NCBI RefSeq assembly: GCF_003945595.2
Contig: NW_024104528.1
Span: 558,001 to 622,000, forward strand
Length of the DNA: 64,000 nucleotides
From: Pipra filicauda
Taxonomy: Eukaryota > Chordata > Aves > Passeriformes > Pipridae
Direction: 5' to 3'
The translations under genes and the position numbers were made by a program. Positions 37,435 to 49,080 of the stretch are shown piece by piece. Within the stretch, counting starts at the first letter, position 1. Each line of letters opens with the position of its first letter. The notes under the pieces are model-generated. The model had not been told where the DNA came from. It searched no databases and saw only the letters and a list, made by a program, of their open reading frames with translations.

Positions 37435-38343
37435 ACTGAAAAGAGTCTGTTTTGAGTGAAAAACAACAAAAAATGTGGCCACGAGCAGGAACACCTCCTA
37501 TGAGAAGTAGGAACTGAAGTTGCTTTTAGTACAGTGAAATCAAAAGCTCAAGTCAAAACTTCAGCCTGTATAACCCCAACTTAAGAAAATCCCAAACCTG
37601 AATCTTCTCCAAACCCAAACCTTATAGCAAGAGACATGATGTCCCCATCTAATGGTCCTGGCTTTCAAAGCTTGTACCCAATCAGACAGGTCTTTGTTTT
37701 GTGTTGGATACATTAGTGGGATAGTGCTAGTTCAGAACCACAAAAACTCTTTGATTAATAAAATTCACAGTGGTGCTGAGAGCTGACATGGGACCTGCTC
37801 ACCACTTAATTCTCATTTAAGCCCTCAGGCTTAAGTGAAAACTATTTGCCTTGTGCTGACTTTCTGCACAGGGGTGAATTTCACTCTGTGTCCATGCAAC
37901 ACAACCCAAGATGTAAAGAGGAATGAGAACTATCTCCCTCCATTCCCTCAACATGTCCCCGATTTCCTTTTAAAATTTCTCTGGTAATTGCTTTGAAATG
38001 CTGGCATGTAGACACACTTTGGAGGAGGCACTCATTCAAGAAAATGTGCAAATCTCCAGGGCTGATTTTGGTTTTCGGAGGATGGAGTTTCCTAAAACAA
38101 ACCCTTCAAAAAATAAGAAGTTGCTATTTCTCTAACGAATGTATCTTTCTTTTTCAGTCTGACAGAGTGAAACTTCAATCCTGATGAACATTTGCATGTA
38201 ATTAAACAGCTCATCTAGCTTTTCCTGATCAAGAGATATGGCATGCAAGCCAAGCACCAATGTACAATAAAACAGACTAAATCCTAATTAGCTTCAACTG
38301 CTTTTGGGGTTTCTTGGGGAAAATGCACTTTCAAGTCAACTGA
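37435..38343. other. Gene-free stretch before the SINE
   Basis: AT-rich single-copy DNA with no frame above 63 codons and no recognisable repeat. It ends at the left target-site duplication of the SINE. Confidence 0.55.
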
Positions 38344-38357
38344 TGGCTGCATATTAT
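38344..38357. repeat. Left target-site duplication of SINE
   Basis: TGGCTGCATATTAT, identical over all 14 bases to the copy at 38682-38695. It marks the 3' end of the minus-strand element. Confidence 0.93.
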
Positions 38358-38615
38358 ATGGCCAGTCTTCGCGAGCGAAGGTTTGGGAAAGGTCATTACC
38401 CTTCGAGCCTGCGTAGTGGATTTTTTAGGTGAGACCCAGTGTGCGCTGAACTGAGCCCACCCTTTAATCCTAAGGTTCGTCTGCCGGGGCCGAGCAAGCT
38501 TGGACAGTGGCAGTGAGGTCCTCAGGACGTAGGTTTGTTTAGAGTGACCTTCTCTTAGATGGATGGCCTTACAGGGCTGACGAGCTCCATCTGCCCAGGG
38601 GAGTTTCCCTGACCG

Positions 38616-38626
38616 GGAATCAAACC
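38616..38626 (-). promoter_or_regulatory. Pol III B box of the SINE
   Basis: GGTTTGATTCC on the minus strand differs from the B-box consensus GGTTCGANTCC by one C-to-T change, typical of CpG decay. It may lower but need not abolish TFIIIC binding. Confidence 0.85.
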
Positions 38627-38658
38627 CGGGCCGCAGCGGTGAGAGTGCTGCATCCCAA

Positions 38659-38669
38659 CCACTAGACCA
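38659..38669 (-). promoter_or_regulatory. Pol III A box of the SINE
   Basis: TGGTCTAGTGG on the minus strand matches the A box of tRNA-Glu exactly, in the D-arm position. Confidence 0.85.
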
Positions 38670-38681
38670 CCAGGGGTCCCC

Positions 38682-38695
38682 TGGCTGCATATTAT
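38682..38695. repeat. Right target-site duplication of SINE
   Basis: Exact 14-bp copy of 38344-38357, next to the tRNA end of the element, which is its 5' end. Confidence 0.93.
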
Positions 38696-40978
38696 TGTCC
38701 CACTAAAAAGCATTGCAAGGGTTAAGCACTCTAAACTCCGGTTATTACAATAATTTATTCCTTTTGTTGATCTAAAGATGTAGAAGTCTTCATCTTCTCA
38801 TCATAACTGACTTAATGAAAATCTCTGGTGATGAACTGATCTTTTTCAACCTGCCAAGTTCCTGTAGTAGACTTAAAGTGAAACAGTCTTTAATTTATTC
38901 TTAACATTTAATCTCAATAAAACACTCAAACATCAGCTTCTGCTGGCATTCTGAATGCAGCAGTTCCAGTTTGTGGATGGATACATTTTTCTTTGTCTCT
39001 TTACACAGCAGACAGTACCCATGGTTGATTGGGTGACATAGTTAACCCCAGAACTGACTTTACCATGGTTTGGATTATGGTACTAAAGCCCTCAAGTAGA
39101 TAGAGTTCTCACTGAAGTCGCGTTAGGCCGAAGCTTAAGAGATACTGAAGAAATACATCCAGTTTGGTGTCAGCACTTCATCAGCCTTAAATCAATTTGT
39201 AGGGGAAACTTGCACACAGAAGCAAAGTCAACCCCAGTGAAGTTCAGAGTTTTCATCTCTCATTGCCATAGGATACCCACCAGAAGACTCCACCAGGGAA
39301 TGAACTATCAGTGAAGATGTGTGGATGTGTTCCTATAGCACAGTGTTTCTGGAAAGAAATCTAGTGTTACCTGCAGAAATGTCATTTGAGATGCTATCAA
39401 ACCAGACACACACAACACCAGCGAATATTCTTCGATTCTTGGAGTCTATATTGGTTTTTCACATGGTTTGTCCATGTAGTAAGAAATTTCACATTTTCCT
39501 GCTGTTCAAGGGTCCGATGCTGCCAGCAATGCTGCCAGTATCAACTCTGTTGCTCTCCACAGAGCCTTTCACAACTGTAAAGCACCTTTTTTTTTCTTCC
39601 CTCATAAGCTTTTTTTTTCACTGTTGGCCAAATAATGTTGATAATAATCCCTTCAAGGGAAAGAAGTTTACAGGCATAAAAATTACCTTTGTGCCTTGTA
39701 AGACAACACAATCTCTAGCTCCCCGTGGTCATTTGTCATAGGAAAATAAAAGTGTTTTAATGGTATTGACCAATACTACATACTCAGTCTTCTTTGAGAG
39801 CCCAAAACTTTTGGTCATGGGTTAGATACTAGTCAGCCATGCATGCTACATCTATATAAAGCACAGATCTTCAGTTTAAACTTTCTGCTTTAAAAAATGT
39901 ACATTGTTCTGGTATTTTTCAAATATGTACTACTAATTACTGTACATACATAATACTTTTTCTGACATAACCTTCATGTCACAGGAAAGCCACGTGGGAG
40001 GAGAGAAATTGCACATGGGGCCTCGTATCTCTTATCAAGCATATCTAACCTCACAGAGGTGAAGGCAAAAACCTATCCAGAACTCTTAGAAGACCTGGGT
40101 TAAAGGTGTCCAGTCCTTTCAAAAAGAGCTTCCTTGGGTCACAGCCAGACATGTAAGTGTTAAAGACAACATATAGGAACATGGGTCTGCAAGTTCTGAG
40201 TTTGAGCTGAAGAAGAAATCACTGAGACTGCTGCCATCAGGTTGACCTGTTGTGTCTCCTGGTTTCTTTACAGTTCTCCATCTGCCTCTGTCTGTCTGGT
40301 GACCCTTGCCTTCTACTTTGATTGCAGGCTCTTGGGGCTTTTGGAGCTTCTGGGGATTTGGGGCTTTTGGACCCCATACTGCACTTGGAACCAGTCCATA
40401 TCTCCTAGTCTTGAATGAGGGTCCCTCATGTGATAATATGGATGATAGTGATGGAGCAGAATTGCCATCCTTTGGGAAATCCTGGCGTTGTGATTATTTT
40501 CTCTTTTGGAACCAAAAGCAGACATTTCTCACAGAAAGGAAATTATTAAAAAAAAATAATGAGCACCATTGAGATATTTAATCTGAATGACACCAAACAT
40601 AGGTCTGTTAAGTATTACATGTACAAACATCACCATAGTATTAACAGTTGTTCATACGACCTAAGAGTCTTAATATAATTAATTGAAATGCCAGTGACAT
40701 AGCAAGCATTTTTATCTTTGAAGGAAAGTTTTTTTCTTATTGTAACAAAATGTTTCAGAATTACTAAAATAGAATGATAGTGTCACAATTGTTTGTTTCA
40801 GCTTCTTATCTTTGAAAACATCGTAAGAGTTGACACATTCCTGCAAAATACTTCATAGTGATGAAGCCACACTTGTCAGATAGGAAGATGGTCTTTCAGA
40901 AAACCGCTGCCTCAGAGAGCTTAGCTTTGGCCAAATGCTAGAACTCTGCATAATGAAGTTATGAGAGGACTTGCATTT
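38696..40978. other. Gene-free stretch
   Basis: The longest frame is 140 codons (+, 39319-39741). It has no family resemblance, overlaps another frame and contains T-rich runs. AT-rich sequence follows to the CR1 remnant. No other repeats are recognised. Confidence 0.5.
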
Positions 40979-41296
40979 CATAGAATCAGAGAATGGTTTG
41001 GGTTGGAAGGGACCTTAAACACCATATTGTTCCAACCCCTTTGCCACAGACAGGGACAGCTTTCACTAGACCAGGTTGCTCAAAGCCTCATCCAACCTGC
41101 CTTTGAACACTTCCAGGGATGGAGCATCCACAACTCTTTCTCTGCAACCTGTTTCAGTGCCTCACCACCCTCACATTAAAGAATTCCTTCCCAATATCTA
41201 ATCTAAATGTACTGTCCTTCAGTTTGAAGCCATTCTCTCTTGTCCTATCATTACATACTCTTGTAAAAAGTCTCTCCATTTGCAACACGCTTGGGT
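40979..41296 (-). mobile_element. CR1 LINE 3' fragment (antisense)
   Basis: This is the best-preserved CR1 in the window, on the minus strand with its 3' end at 40979. From that end come TCATAGAATCAGAGAATGGT, the 'GGGTTGGAAGGGACCTT' block, a CCAACCCCTTTGCCACAGAC segment, a CTAGACCAGGTTGCTCAAAG block, CACTTCCAGGGATGGAGCAT, a 'CAACCTGTTTCAGTGCCTCA' block, TTCCTTCCCAATATCTAATC and CTTGTAAAAAGTCTCTCCAT. This is the layout of the common bird CR1 3' region (untranslated part plus the end of ORF2). It is about 318 bp long and 5'-truncated. A 72-codon plus-strand frame inside it is a by-product. Confidence 0.96.
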
Positions 41297-44200
41297 AGAA
41301 GCACATTTTTGAGTGAGTAAACAGTTAAAGTCTCTCTTCATTAACATTCAAGATGGATCTAAGGATGGAGTGCTCTGCTCTTCAATTATTTTCTGCTAAG
41401 CACCCTAACAGAACCAGGGCAACCTGGAAAAAACTACGCACTTGTAGTCAAATACATACAACTAGAATTAGAAGCAATATCAATTCTATTGTGCCCAGAC
41501 ACAAACTCACTCATTTGGTTTTTTTAATAAATGAAGATCCTTTAATAAAAACATTGTTTTTAAGGTAGTATCTGACAAATTAGGTGGTTATGACCATTAC
41601 AATCTTTCATTCAGAGAATTTAAACACCCCAGTTATTCCCTTTGCCTGGTGGAAAATTTTGAAGGAGGAAGAGAAGTTGATGGTCCTGCCCATGCCTGCT
41701 TTCCTAACTCAGGCCCAGAATTTCAGAGATATGGGAGATGAATACACTGGGAAAACATCAACTCACCTATTTCCATGAAAGCATGGAAGCCGAAAACTTT
41801 CAATAAGAATGAAGTGGGTGTGCTGGGATCTAGGGAGTACTTTGAATTTACCATCCTTAGAGAGGCTTCACGAAAGCACTTGGTGTCATTCATCAAGCTC
41901 TCCAGCATCTCCATCTTGTCTTAGTGCATAAGAAGTAGATAACTTTTCTTATCTTTTCATATTAAAAGAGAGAAAGAAGCAGCAAACCCAAAACTGATTC
42001 CGGTCCAAGGACCTTTTCCATCTCCCATAAAACGTTCACATTCTTTGGCCTTATAAATAAGTTATGTTAACAGATTAATATCGTACATAACAGCCCAGTT
42101 TGAAGCTGACAAAAAGACGAACTGCATCTGAAATGTGGCTCACCTCCATGAGTCTGAACTAGGCTGTGAAAATATAACTGACCTGATTCCGCAGGACAGT
42201 CATGAAAGACAATGTGCTGGGCACCAACTTTGCCTTGCTGGGTACTGCTGATGGAGGGCTCCATGAGAGCGGGTATGTCTCCTTCAGGAAGTCGTCTTAG
42301 GCATTGAAGTGCCAAAAGAAAAGGAGGCTCTAGATGGCTGGTTCCTCAATGGCTTCCTTCAGAGCTCTGGTTCCCCATATGGATGACAACTGCATGTCAA
42401 CACATTCAGAAATTGGTCCCTCCCTACTTCTCACAACCCCAGGGAACTGGAGACCTCATGACAGGCAGAGCTTCCTGCCACAGAACAGTGAGCACCTACA
42501 GCCAGCCCAGACCATGCCACACTCCCAAAAAACCCAAAATCTTTAATCTCTCAGGGTTTGGAGCACCCAGTATCTGTGAGAGGAGATTACCGGACTCAGT
42601 TTCTTATTTTTAATTTAATGGCTGGCAGAGCTGCTGCCCAATGCAGCTGTATGGTACAATTTTGATTGCAGAGTTGAGAATCCTGCTTGGATTGCCCACT
42701 TGTTTCTGTGGGCATATTCCATTTTAGTCATCTGGCTACTAGCCTGGCTGGGGGAACACTCCAACACATGGTAGACAAGGATAACCATCCTGTGTTCCCA
42801 ATACCCCCAAATTAAATTATAAATGTAAAGAATTTACATACAGTCCCAAGGACAAGGAACCCCAAATCCTGAGTCTGCTATTCTTGGCCTTTCAGAGAAA
42901 GATAAAGGAAAGTCAAATTTTTATGAGAGTGACTTCTAAATCGAAACTGACATCTCAGAGGTGTTGCCTCAGGTCCAGCTCTGATGGATTTTGGGCACAA
43001 ACATTCCTTGACAGTGAAAAAGCCTTTTCAGGTGCCTCAAGCCAGGCATCCCAAATCAGTGACCACTTTTGAAAATAAAAACATAGGTCTGGGAACCTAT
43101 TCCCAGTCTTGTTTATGTGAGTGCACAGCTACAATGGACTGCTTGTCTGTGTAATGGCCAGACTCTGAGTAAGGATTTGCAGACTCAGCCTCCTAATCAC
43201 AGCCAGTGGAATCCTGGCACTAATGAAATCAAGGGAAATTTCCCTTTGACTTCAGCTGGATTTCACCTTCTGTGTTCCCACCTACAAAATGCAATTAACC
43301 AGTCTGCTTTTTTTCACCGTAGTGTTGGGAGGCTGTAGTCATTAGTGGCTACAAAGCATAATTTTATTTCTTAGGGTGGAAGCTGGTGTTGAAATCTAAA
43401 ACATCCTTAATACAGCTTTTTTAATTGCATTGCTTCTTGAGCATTTTGCAAACAAGCAAACAAAATGCCTGAAGCTCCCCAAAATAAAATAACTTCACCT
43501 TTAGCACTTGAACTTGGAAGTACCATATGTCAACCTGGGAGTGCAAAGTCTGCTTTTCATGAGCTGCAAAAACTTCCTGGGGGAGATCTAGGGACCGCCA
43601 AAAGTTCTTTGGGGGACTCTCTTTTGTACTCAAACTGGGGAATTCTCAGCAGGCTTACCCAGCTGCTGGAAATTCTTCCACAGACACTGATGTGCAGCTC
43701 TGTTCCAAAACAAATATCTGCGAGTCCCACACTTCATCCATCTGTTTCACATTTCAAGGAGTTAGTGTTCCACACACAAGTGTGTTAAGAGACTGAGAGA
43801 GCAAGCTGGACCAACAAAGGCTCATTAAAGAAGGCAGTGGGGGGGATGGGAAAAAGGAAAAAGCAAAAGGAAGGGAAGATAGAAAGCAAGCTATTTTCCA
43901 AATATTTTATACAGAGTCACTGGGCAGGGTTAACATGGAGCTGGCAAGGCCAGTGAGAAATCAAAGGATATCTCCTCTAAAACCCTCTGAAATATAAAAC
44001 ATTAAGTTCTAGTTCAGAACAATACAGAGATCTCAAGCAGAAGCACATTAATGTCAGGGGATAGTGCAAGTCAAATTTATCCCTGATGTCAAATCAACTG
44101 GAGAGCAGTTACACCAGGAATGAAGGAGGCTGCAGGTTCCTATCATTTGACCTGACTTCTGCTGCATTTAAAGTCATAAAACATACCTGGTGCTAACCAA

Positions 44201-45439
44201 TAAAAATTAAAAAAACAAGTCTGGGGCATTTTTGTAGTTCCCTACTTCTGATCCAAACCCTTCAGACTGCTGGAAACCTAAGGGAACTGCTCCGCAGCTT
44301 TTGTTTTCTGTAATTGTCCCTCACACAGTGCTCTGTAGGGACTGCTGAATGCATTTCATACATTTTTTGGCAGCGGCATTCCGTGTTGTGTTAAGGGTTC
44401 ATTAATCTGCTTGCCACTAGGCCCCTGTGAAAAGAGGAAATTGTTTCACACTTGCTGAAAGACAGAGAAAAGAATTTGGAGAGGAAGGAGAAACAGATTA
44501 AATGGGAAATACAAGCAATGGAGAGACAGGTTTGGGGTAGTGCTTTGTCATGTCTCAGATCATACAAAGGCTAACATGTGAACTCGGGGAATGCGACAGA
44601 CTTTTGTTCAGAGAAACTGTGCTACTGTGTCATTAATTAGCCCAAGACAGGAGATTTGGCTGCAGCTCATCTCTGCTCAGAGTATGTGAGCTGAAACAAT
44701 CAAGGTCCATTTCCAGGCTAAGATGGCAACGGAAATGAAGGGGGCGTAAGAAAGATATTTGTAAAAGGAGCAAGACTTCAGTAAACTGAAGTCATGAATC
44801 AAAGACACAATCATTTCAGGGGAAATTGGCCATTGGGCTGGAGAGAAATGATTTTTATGAGAAAAGCAGGGTGGCACTGGCCCATACCCGGTCTGCCAAG
44901 TGATACCCAGCAGCCCAAATAGGTTCACCCAATTAACCCAGTCTGGACTCACAGTGTGGTACCCAGGGCATTGCTACAGCCAAGGCTGAGAATTAAAAAA
45001 CCCTCAAGGCCTGGAGATGCATTTCGTCTCCCAGTGTGCTTTCTAAACCTTCATTTAACTGCCTGGCACACAGAACAGCTAGAAAGATCACAGTCACCAG
45101 GTTTCACACTGCTGTGGATGGCTGGAAGGAAAGACCAGAGGAAATGTTTTTTCAACCTGACTTAAACCTTGTGGTTACCTATTGATAGTGGAAAGTCCTC
45201 TGCAGAGACAAAAGCAAGAGCAAGAGCTGCTATCACCACACAGCAAACAAGTCTTGGGGAACAGTCCTCTGGGTCCTGCTGACTTGGCTGCTTTTTGTAT
45301 AACCGGTCATATACATAAGGGTTGCAGGATCAGGGCCAATTCTGTGCTAAAGCAGCAGAGATCAGACATGCAGTAAGGATGACATATTGTGTTTTCACAA
45401 AAAATAAACAAACGACCATGATTTGAGTTTACAGGGCTA
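41297..45439. other. Gene-free stretch
   Basis: The longest frame is 107 codons (+, 43465-43788), unrecognised. A small block at about 44320-44450 has complex, conserved-looking sequence with homeodomain-like ATTA cores. Purine-rich sequence surrounds 43840-43890. No repeat family is recognised. Confidence 0.5.
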
Positions 45440-45790
45440 TCAAACATCCCCCTAAAGATGAGTGGAAATTCTGATAAATTGTTTCAGCATTGCCTCACAT
45501 AAAAATGTGCTAACTGGCGTGGGCTTTAGTTTTTCTTAGTGATTATGAACTGTTCGGGCAAAACAAAATTAGCAAATAATTTAGATTGGAATAATCTATT
45601 TTATCTGAACCATAAAAATACAAGACTGGAGCTGCTGCATAAATTCTTATTGTGAACTAATTCTAATAAGGAGCTTCTTCCCTTATGAGCTGTAATAGAA
45701 ACAAACAGGCTGCTCTGGCCAGATGGCAATAAGATTTGCAACATCAGGTTTGACGTGTTTAAACATTTTTGGCTGGTTCTGAGTGCAATC
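45440..45790. other. Candidate conserved non-coding element
   Basis: AT-rich, repeat-free and dense in motifs, including TTTATCTG (GATA-type) near 45600, several TAATT cores and a GTTTAAAC palindrome near 45760. No coding frame crosses it convincingly. Its texture is that of a vertebrate enhancer; only comparative alignment can confirm. Confidence 0.3.
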
Positions 45791-47769
45791 ACCTCTTGCA
45801 GAGAGCCACTTGGACTCTACCCGTGGCTTGGCTGCTCAAAAACAAGGTCATACATTGTTGACTAAGAAGTTCCAGTGTTTAACATTTCATCTCGCACTTA
45901 CATTACAAGGTAGTTTGGTTGGTACCTCTGCAGGAGGAAAGGATGTTTTCTTCAAAACTCTAATAAACATTCCTGTCTTGCCTTTTTCATTCTGCAGTGC
46001 CTTGCTTGTTTGACAGTGTTTAATTTCTGCATGAAGGTAAAGGTGGGCAGATGTACTTATGCTTTGACATTACACATAACATTTGGCAAGGCTCACCTCA
46101 CTTTACCATTGCTCATCCCGGGAGTGGCCCTTTCCCTTTTCTTTTTTTTTTTTTCTCTTCTTCGTTGGTGTTTCATGGAAATTTGCAACAGGCCAAATGA
46201 ACAGGAATAACCCATGACATTATGCCTCCCACCACTGAGTCACTGCTGGTAGAACTGGGATGGAGTCGTGTGCTCCTGTACCACAAAGGGGCCTATAGTT
46301 TCTCAGATACTTGATTGACTGTTAAATGAATGGCAAGCACTTCGTTCTCTGTAGTGTGTCATGATTAATTCATCTCCCTCTCATACCCCGCTGTACATGT
46401 TGTAGTGGGTTTCATTCATGAACTGAAAAAGACCTGAGTAATGCTCCCCTACTCTCAATTTTGTTTCTCCATAGAAGGTCACAAAATATACCATGGCTGC
46501 AGGTGGTCTTATGTAAACAAAGCAATCTGGCCAGAATTCAAGGTTCAGCAATATAATATTGTCAAGTGATCATTTTGTTGAAATAGTTGGATGCCTATAA
46601 AACATCTGCAGATGCTAAATTTAAAATACAAATAAAGCCCAAAGTTGGAAAGTCCTCAGACTTCTGGTGAAAACATTGTTTTGTAGAACACAGCTCCTCT
46701 TGTCCCACGTAAATCTAAAGCTGAATGTGGACAAACAGTTTAGTTCCTGATTGTGCCAAGAAAATGGGCTTTGCATGGGTGCAGAGCTCTTTTATTCCTG
46801 CAGAATCATAGCCCAGCTTCCCAGAGGAAAAAGTGATGGGAGAGCAATAAAAATCAGTTTGGGAACTGGGGAGAGAAGGCTCAGGGTGATATTCTTGAAG
46901 ATTGTGAAACCTAAATTAAACAGAAGAATGAAATCATCTTTCTGTTACTGATTTAGCACTTGGCTGAGACATTAGACCCTGTCCTGAGAAAAGCCCATAA
47001 ATGGTATCACCCCAGGAGAGAAACGGTGAAGGCATTAAGTCATGGGGATGTTCATCTGGGATAGAAATCCCTGCTGACTTTCTGATGGCCCACAAAGGGA
47101 GAGTCCCTGTCTGCTGGAGCAGAGGAAGATGAAAATGTCACTTTAGTCTGTCCCACTCTTTTTTGTCTAACTGTGTGCTGAAAAGCAAACTAAGGGACAG
47201 AGTCAAAGCTCCCTCAGCTCACCTGTTCCAGACAAATTGAGGGCTTGCAGCAGAGCAGCATCTACTGAAGGAGCAGTGGGAACTGAGGGAGGGAAAAGCC
47301 AGGAGCTAGGTGATTTGTGAGGGTACAAGAACTTCCACGGGAAAGGGCTTATAAAGGGCAGCTACCACCTCACCTTACCCCAGAGATGAAGGATAACACG
47401 GTTAAAACCTCCCTTTAGGCAGCCAGCGGGAGCCCTTAGGTTTTGGTTTAGCACTTAACAAATCTGAACCAGGGAAGGGAAGAAGAGGGGGATGGAGAAA
47501 GGATTTTATACCTATTTTTCCATGTTTGTTTTTCAGCCCTGATGACTTTTCAATTAACATCCTTACTCACATTTCCCAAGTAAGACCCTGCCTCTGGATT
47601 CTGGGGGTTACAGGACCAAGTCGTTTTGCTGCTCGCAGCATTATCCGCAGCAACCTCTGCTGCTGAGGAGACACCGTGCATTGTAACAGCAGGTGGTGTT
47701 GCAGGTTAGGAGTGAGCTACAAAGCGGAGTTTTGCTCAGCTCTTGACTGCACAATGCCTGGCTCGAACC
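45791..47769. other. Gene-free stretch; part conserved-looking
   Basis: The block 46290-46640 has the same motif-dense AT-rich texture as the neighbouring candidate elements, including a GTAAACAAAG forkhead-type site near 46514. A pyrimidine-rich run including 13 T residues lies near 46142-46154. No recognisable ORF or transposon. Confidence 0.45.
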
Positions 47770-48080
47770 AGTGCTATTAGTCTCTGAGGCCCCGTCTAAG
47801 CTACAGCTTGAGCAGCGCTCACACTTGCAGCTGTGCTGCGTTCAGAACTGTCGGCAGAGGTTTCCTGGTATGGTTTTGCTATCCAGTTTTGCAGCCTGGG
47901 ATTTCTCTAACAATTGTGTGAACCGAAATCATGCTCTTGACTGTCCCTCTGGGTAATATGTCACTTAATTGGTTAATACGCTTATAATATCACTTAAAGT
48001 CATAGTGGGCGTGGACACAAATGGCTTTGAAAAGCAGTTTCAAATGCAATTATAAGCCTTATTAGCTTTTAAAAGAATGA
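47770..48080. other. Candidate conserved non-coding element
   Basis: Complex sequence with several CpG sites, a CACTTAATTGG-like NKX/homeodomain cluster near 47963 and no simple repeats. No recognisable coding frame. Call by eye only. Confidence 0.28.
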
Positions 48081-48559
48081 CGGAAAAAATGTCCCCCCTT
48101 CTGTCGTTGGCACAGGTGGGAGTGACCCTGTAGATAGGGCAAGAAAGGCCTTTGGCATTTTTAGCACAGCACCACGTCATTGTTTCATGCAGTGTGTAAC
48201 GAGCATTTTCTCCACTGGGCAGCCCTGAGCAAGGTTAGGTGATGTCAGGTTTCCACTGACCCTCCTGTGAGGGTCACCCATGGGCTGTGAAAAGTGGGCA
48301 GTATCTGAGGGCACCAGACCCACTAAAGCATCAAGATGGCTATGGCTGTGATGCTGAGCCCTCCAGCAGCCTGGGGAGTGGGAACTATTTTGTATGCTGT
48401 TTCTATGCTGGCATGGGCATTTCCCCCAGCTCCCATTCGGTCTCCCTGAGGAGCAGTGGTGTTTCCCACAGGGGCAAGCAGGGCTGGGGCAGGACTCCTG
48501 TAGCCCATACATCACTCCTGCTCTCAAATAGGGCATCCCACAAGGCATAGCTCTCCTAC
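48081..48559. other. GC-richer gene-free block
   Basis: Frames of 123 codons (-) and 87 codons (+) overlap each other, which points to base composition and not to coding. No family or repeat is recognised. Confidence 0.45.
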
Positions 48560-49080
48560 GACAGTTTTCATAAATGAATAAATAACCAAATTCTTCATTC
48601 CTAGATACCAGACAAATGACAAGGGCTTACCTGAATTTTCTAGAAGCGTAAATGTCCCTCAAGTATTAAGCAAATATTGCTCCCCAGAAGCCTACAGACC
48701 CTGATGCCCTGCAAATGCATGCAATTCACTTCTCATGTGAGAAAAACATACACGTTAATGATATATTCAAACTGTAACAAAGCAGTTAATTCATTTGCTA
48801 ATACATCTTTTCTGCTTTAGAGTCTATCAAGTAATGAACATTTAATGACCTATTCATTTTCCTAAGAACTGCTGCATGGCACGGTGGAATCAATACAAAA
48901 GATGACCATTTTCACGCATCAGATAATCTTATCTACAAGGTTAAGATAATATTATGTTAATGTTTCCTGCATTATCTTGCATACTTTCAGCTCCTTTGAG
49001 AGATATTCGTTTGGTTTTAGCAGCTTTTGCAAGCATTTTTGCTTCCTGGATGATTTCTGTTTCATTTTAGCTTTACAATT
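48560..49080. other. Candidate regulatory element with GATA cluster
   Basis: AT-rich and repeat-free. Four GATA-type hexamers lie within about 57 bp: AGATAA at 48921-48926, TTATCT at 48929-48934, AGATAA at 48944-48949 and TTATCT at 48972-48977. The first two form an inverted pair. ATGCAAAT-like and ATTTAATGA motifs occur nearby. GATA factors bind WGATAR; whether these sites are bound is not known. Confidence 0.35.

Larger units (their letters stand above)
38605..38676 (-). pseudogene. tRNA-Glu(CTC)-like SINE head
   Basis: On the minus strand this folds as a tRNA. The acceptor stem CCCCTGG/TCAGGGA has one C-A mismatch at the first pair and a G-T wobble at the seventh. The T arm is perfect (CCGGG, loop TTTGATT, CCCGG). 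The anticodon loop is CTCTCAC with anticodon CTC. Compared with vertebrate tRNA-Glu, the anticodon stem has a paired change (G-C to A-T) that keeps base pairing, plus one A-C mismatch next to the loop. It is embedded in the SINE and continuous with its body, so it is the promoter module and not a working tRNA gene, although a tRNA finder may call it. Confidence 0.88.
38358..38681 (-). mobile_element. tRNA-Glu-derived SINE, full length
   Basis: A complete short retrotransposon lies between perfect 14-bp direct repeats. Read on the minus strand it starts with GGGGAC, continues into a 72-nt tRNA-Glu(CTC)-like head (38605-38676), then about 245 bp of unique body that is rich in CpG for this window, and ends in a hairpin (CTTCGC, TC loop, GCGAAG) just before GACTGGCCAT. 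There is no poly(A) or A-rich tail, which argues against L1-type mobilisation; CR1 rarely makes such duplications. By analogy with ruminant Bov-tA, a tRNA-Glu SINE mobilised by BovB, an RTE-clade partner such as AviRTE is plausible but is inference. Intact duplications and retained CpGs make it the youngest insertion in the window. The 119-codon frame across it is not a gene. Confidence 0.9.

Noticed and set aside
38331..38690. 119-codon minus-strand ORF
   Set aside because: It reads straight through the tRNA-like head and body of a SINE and is not a gene.
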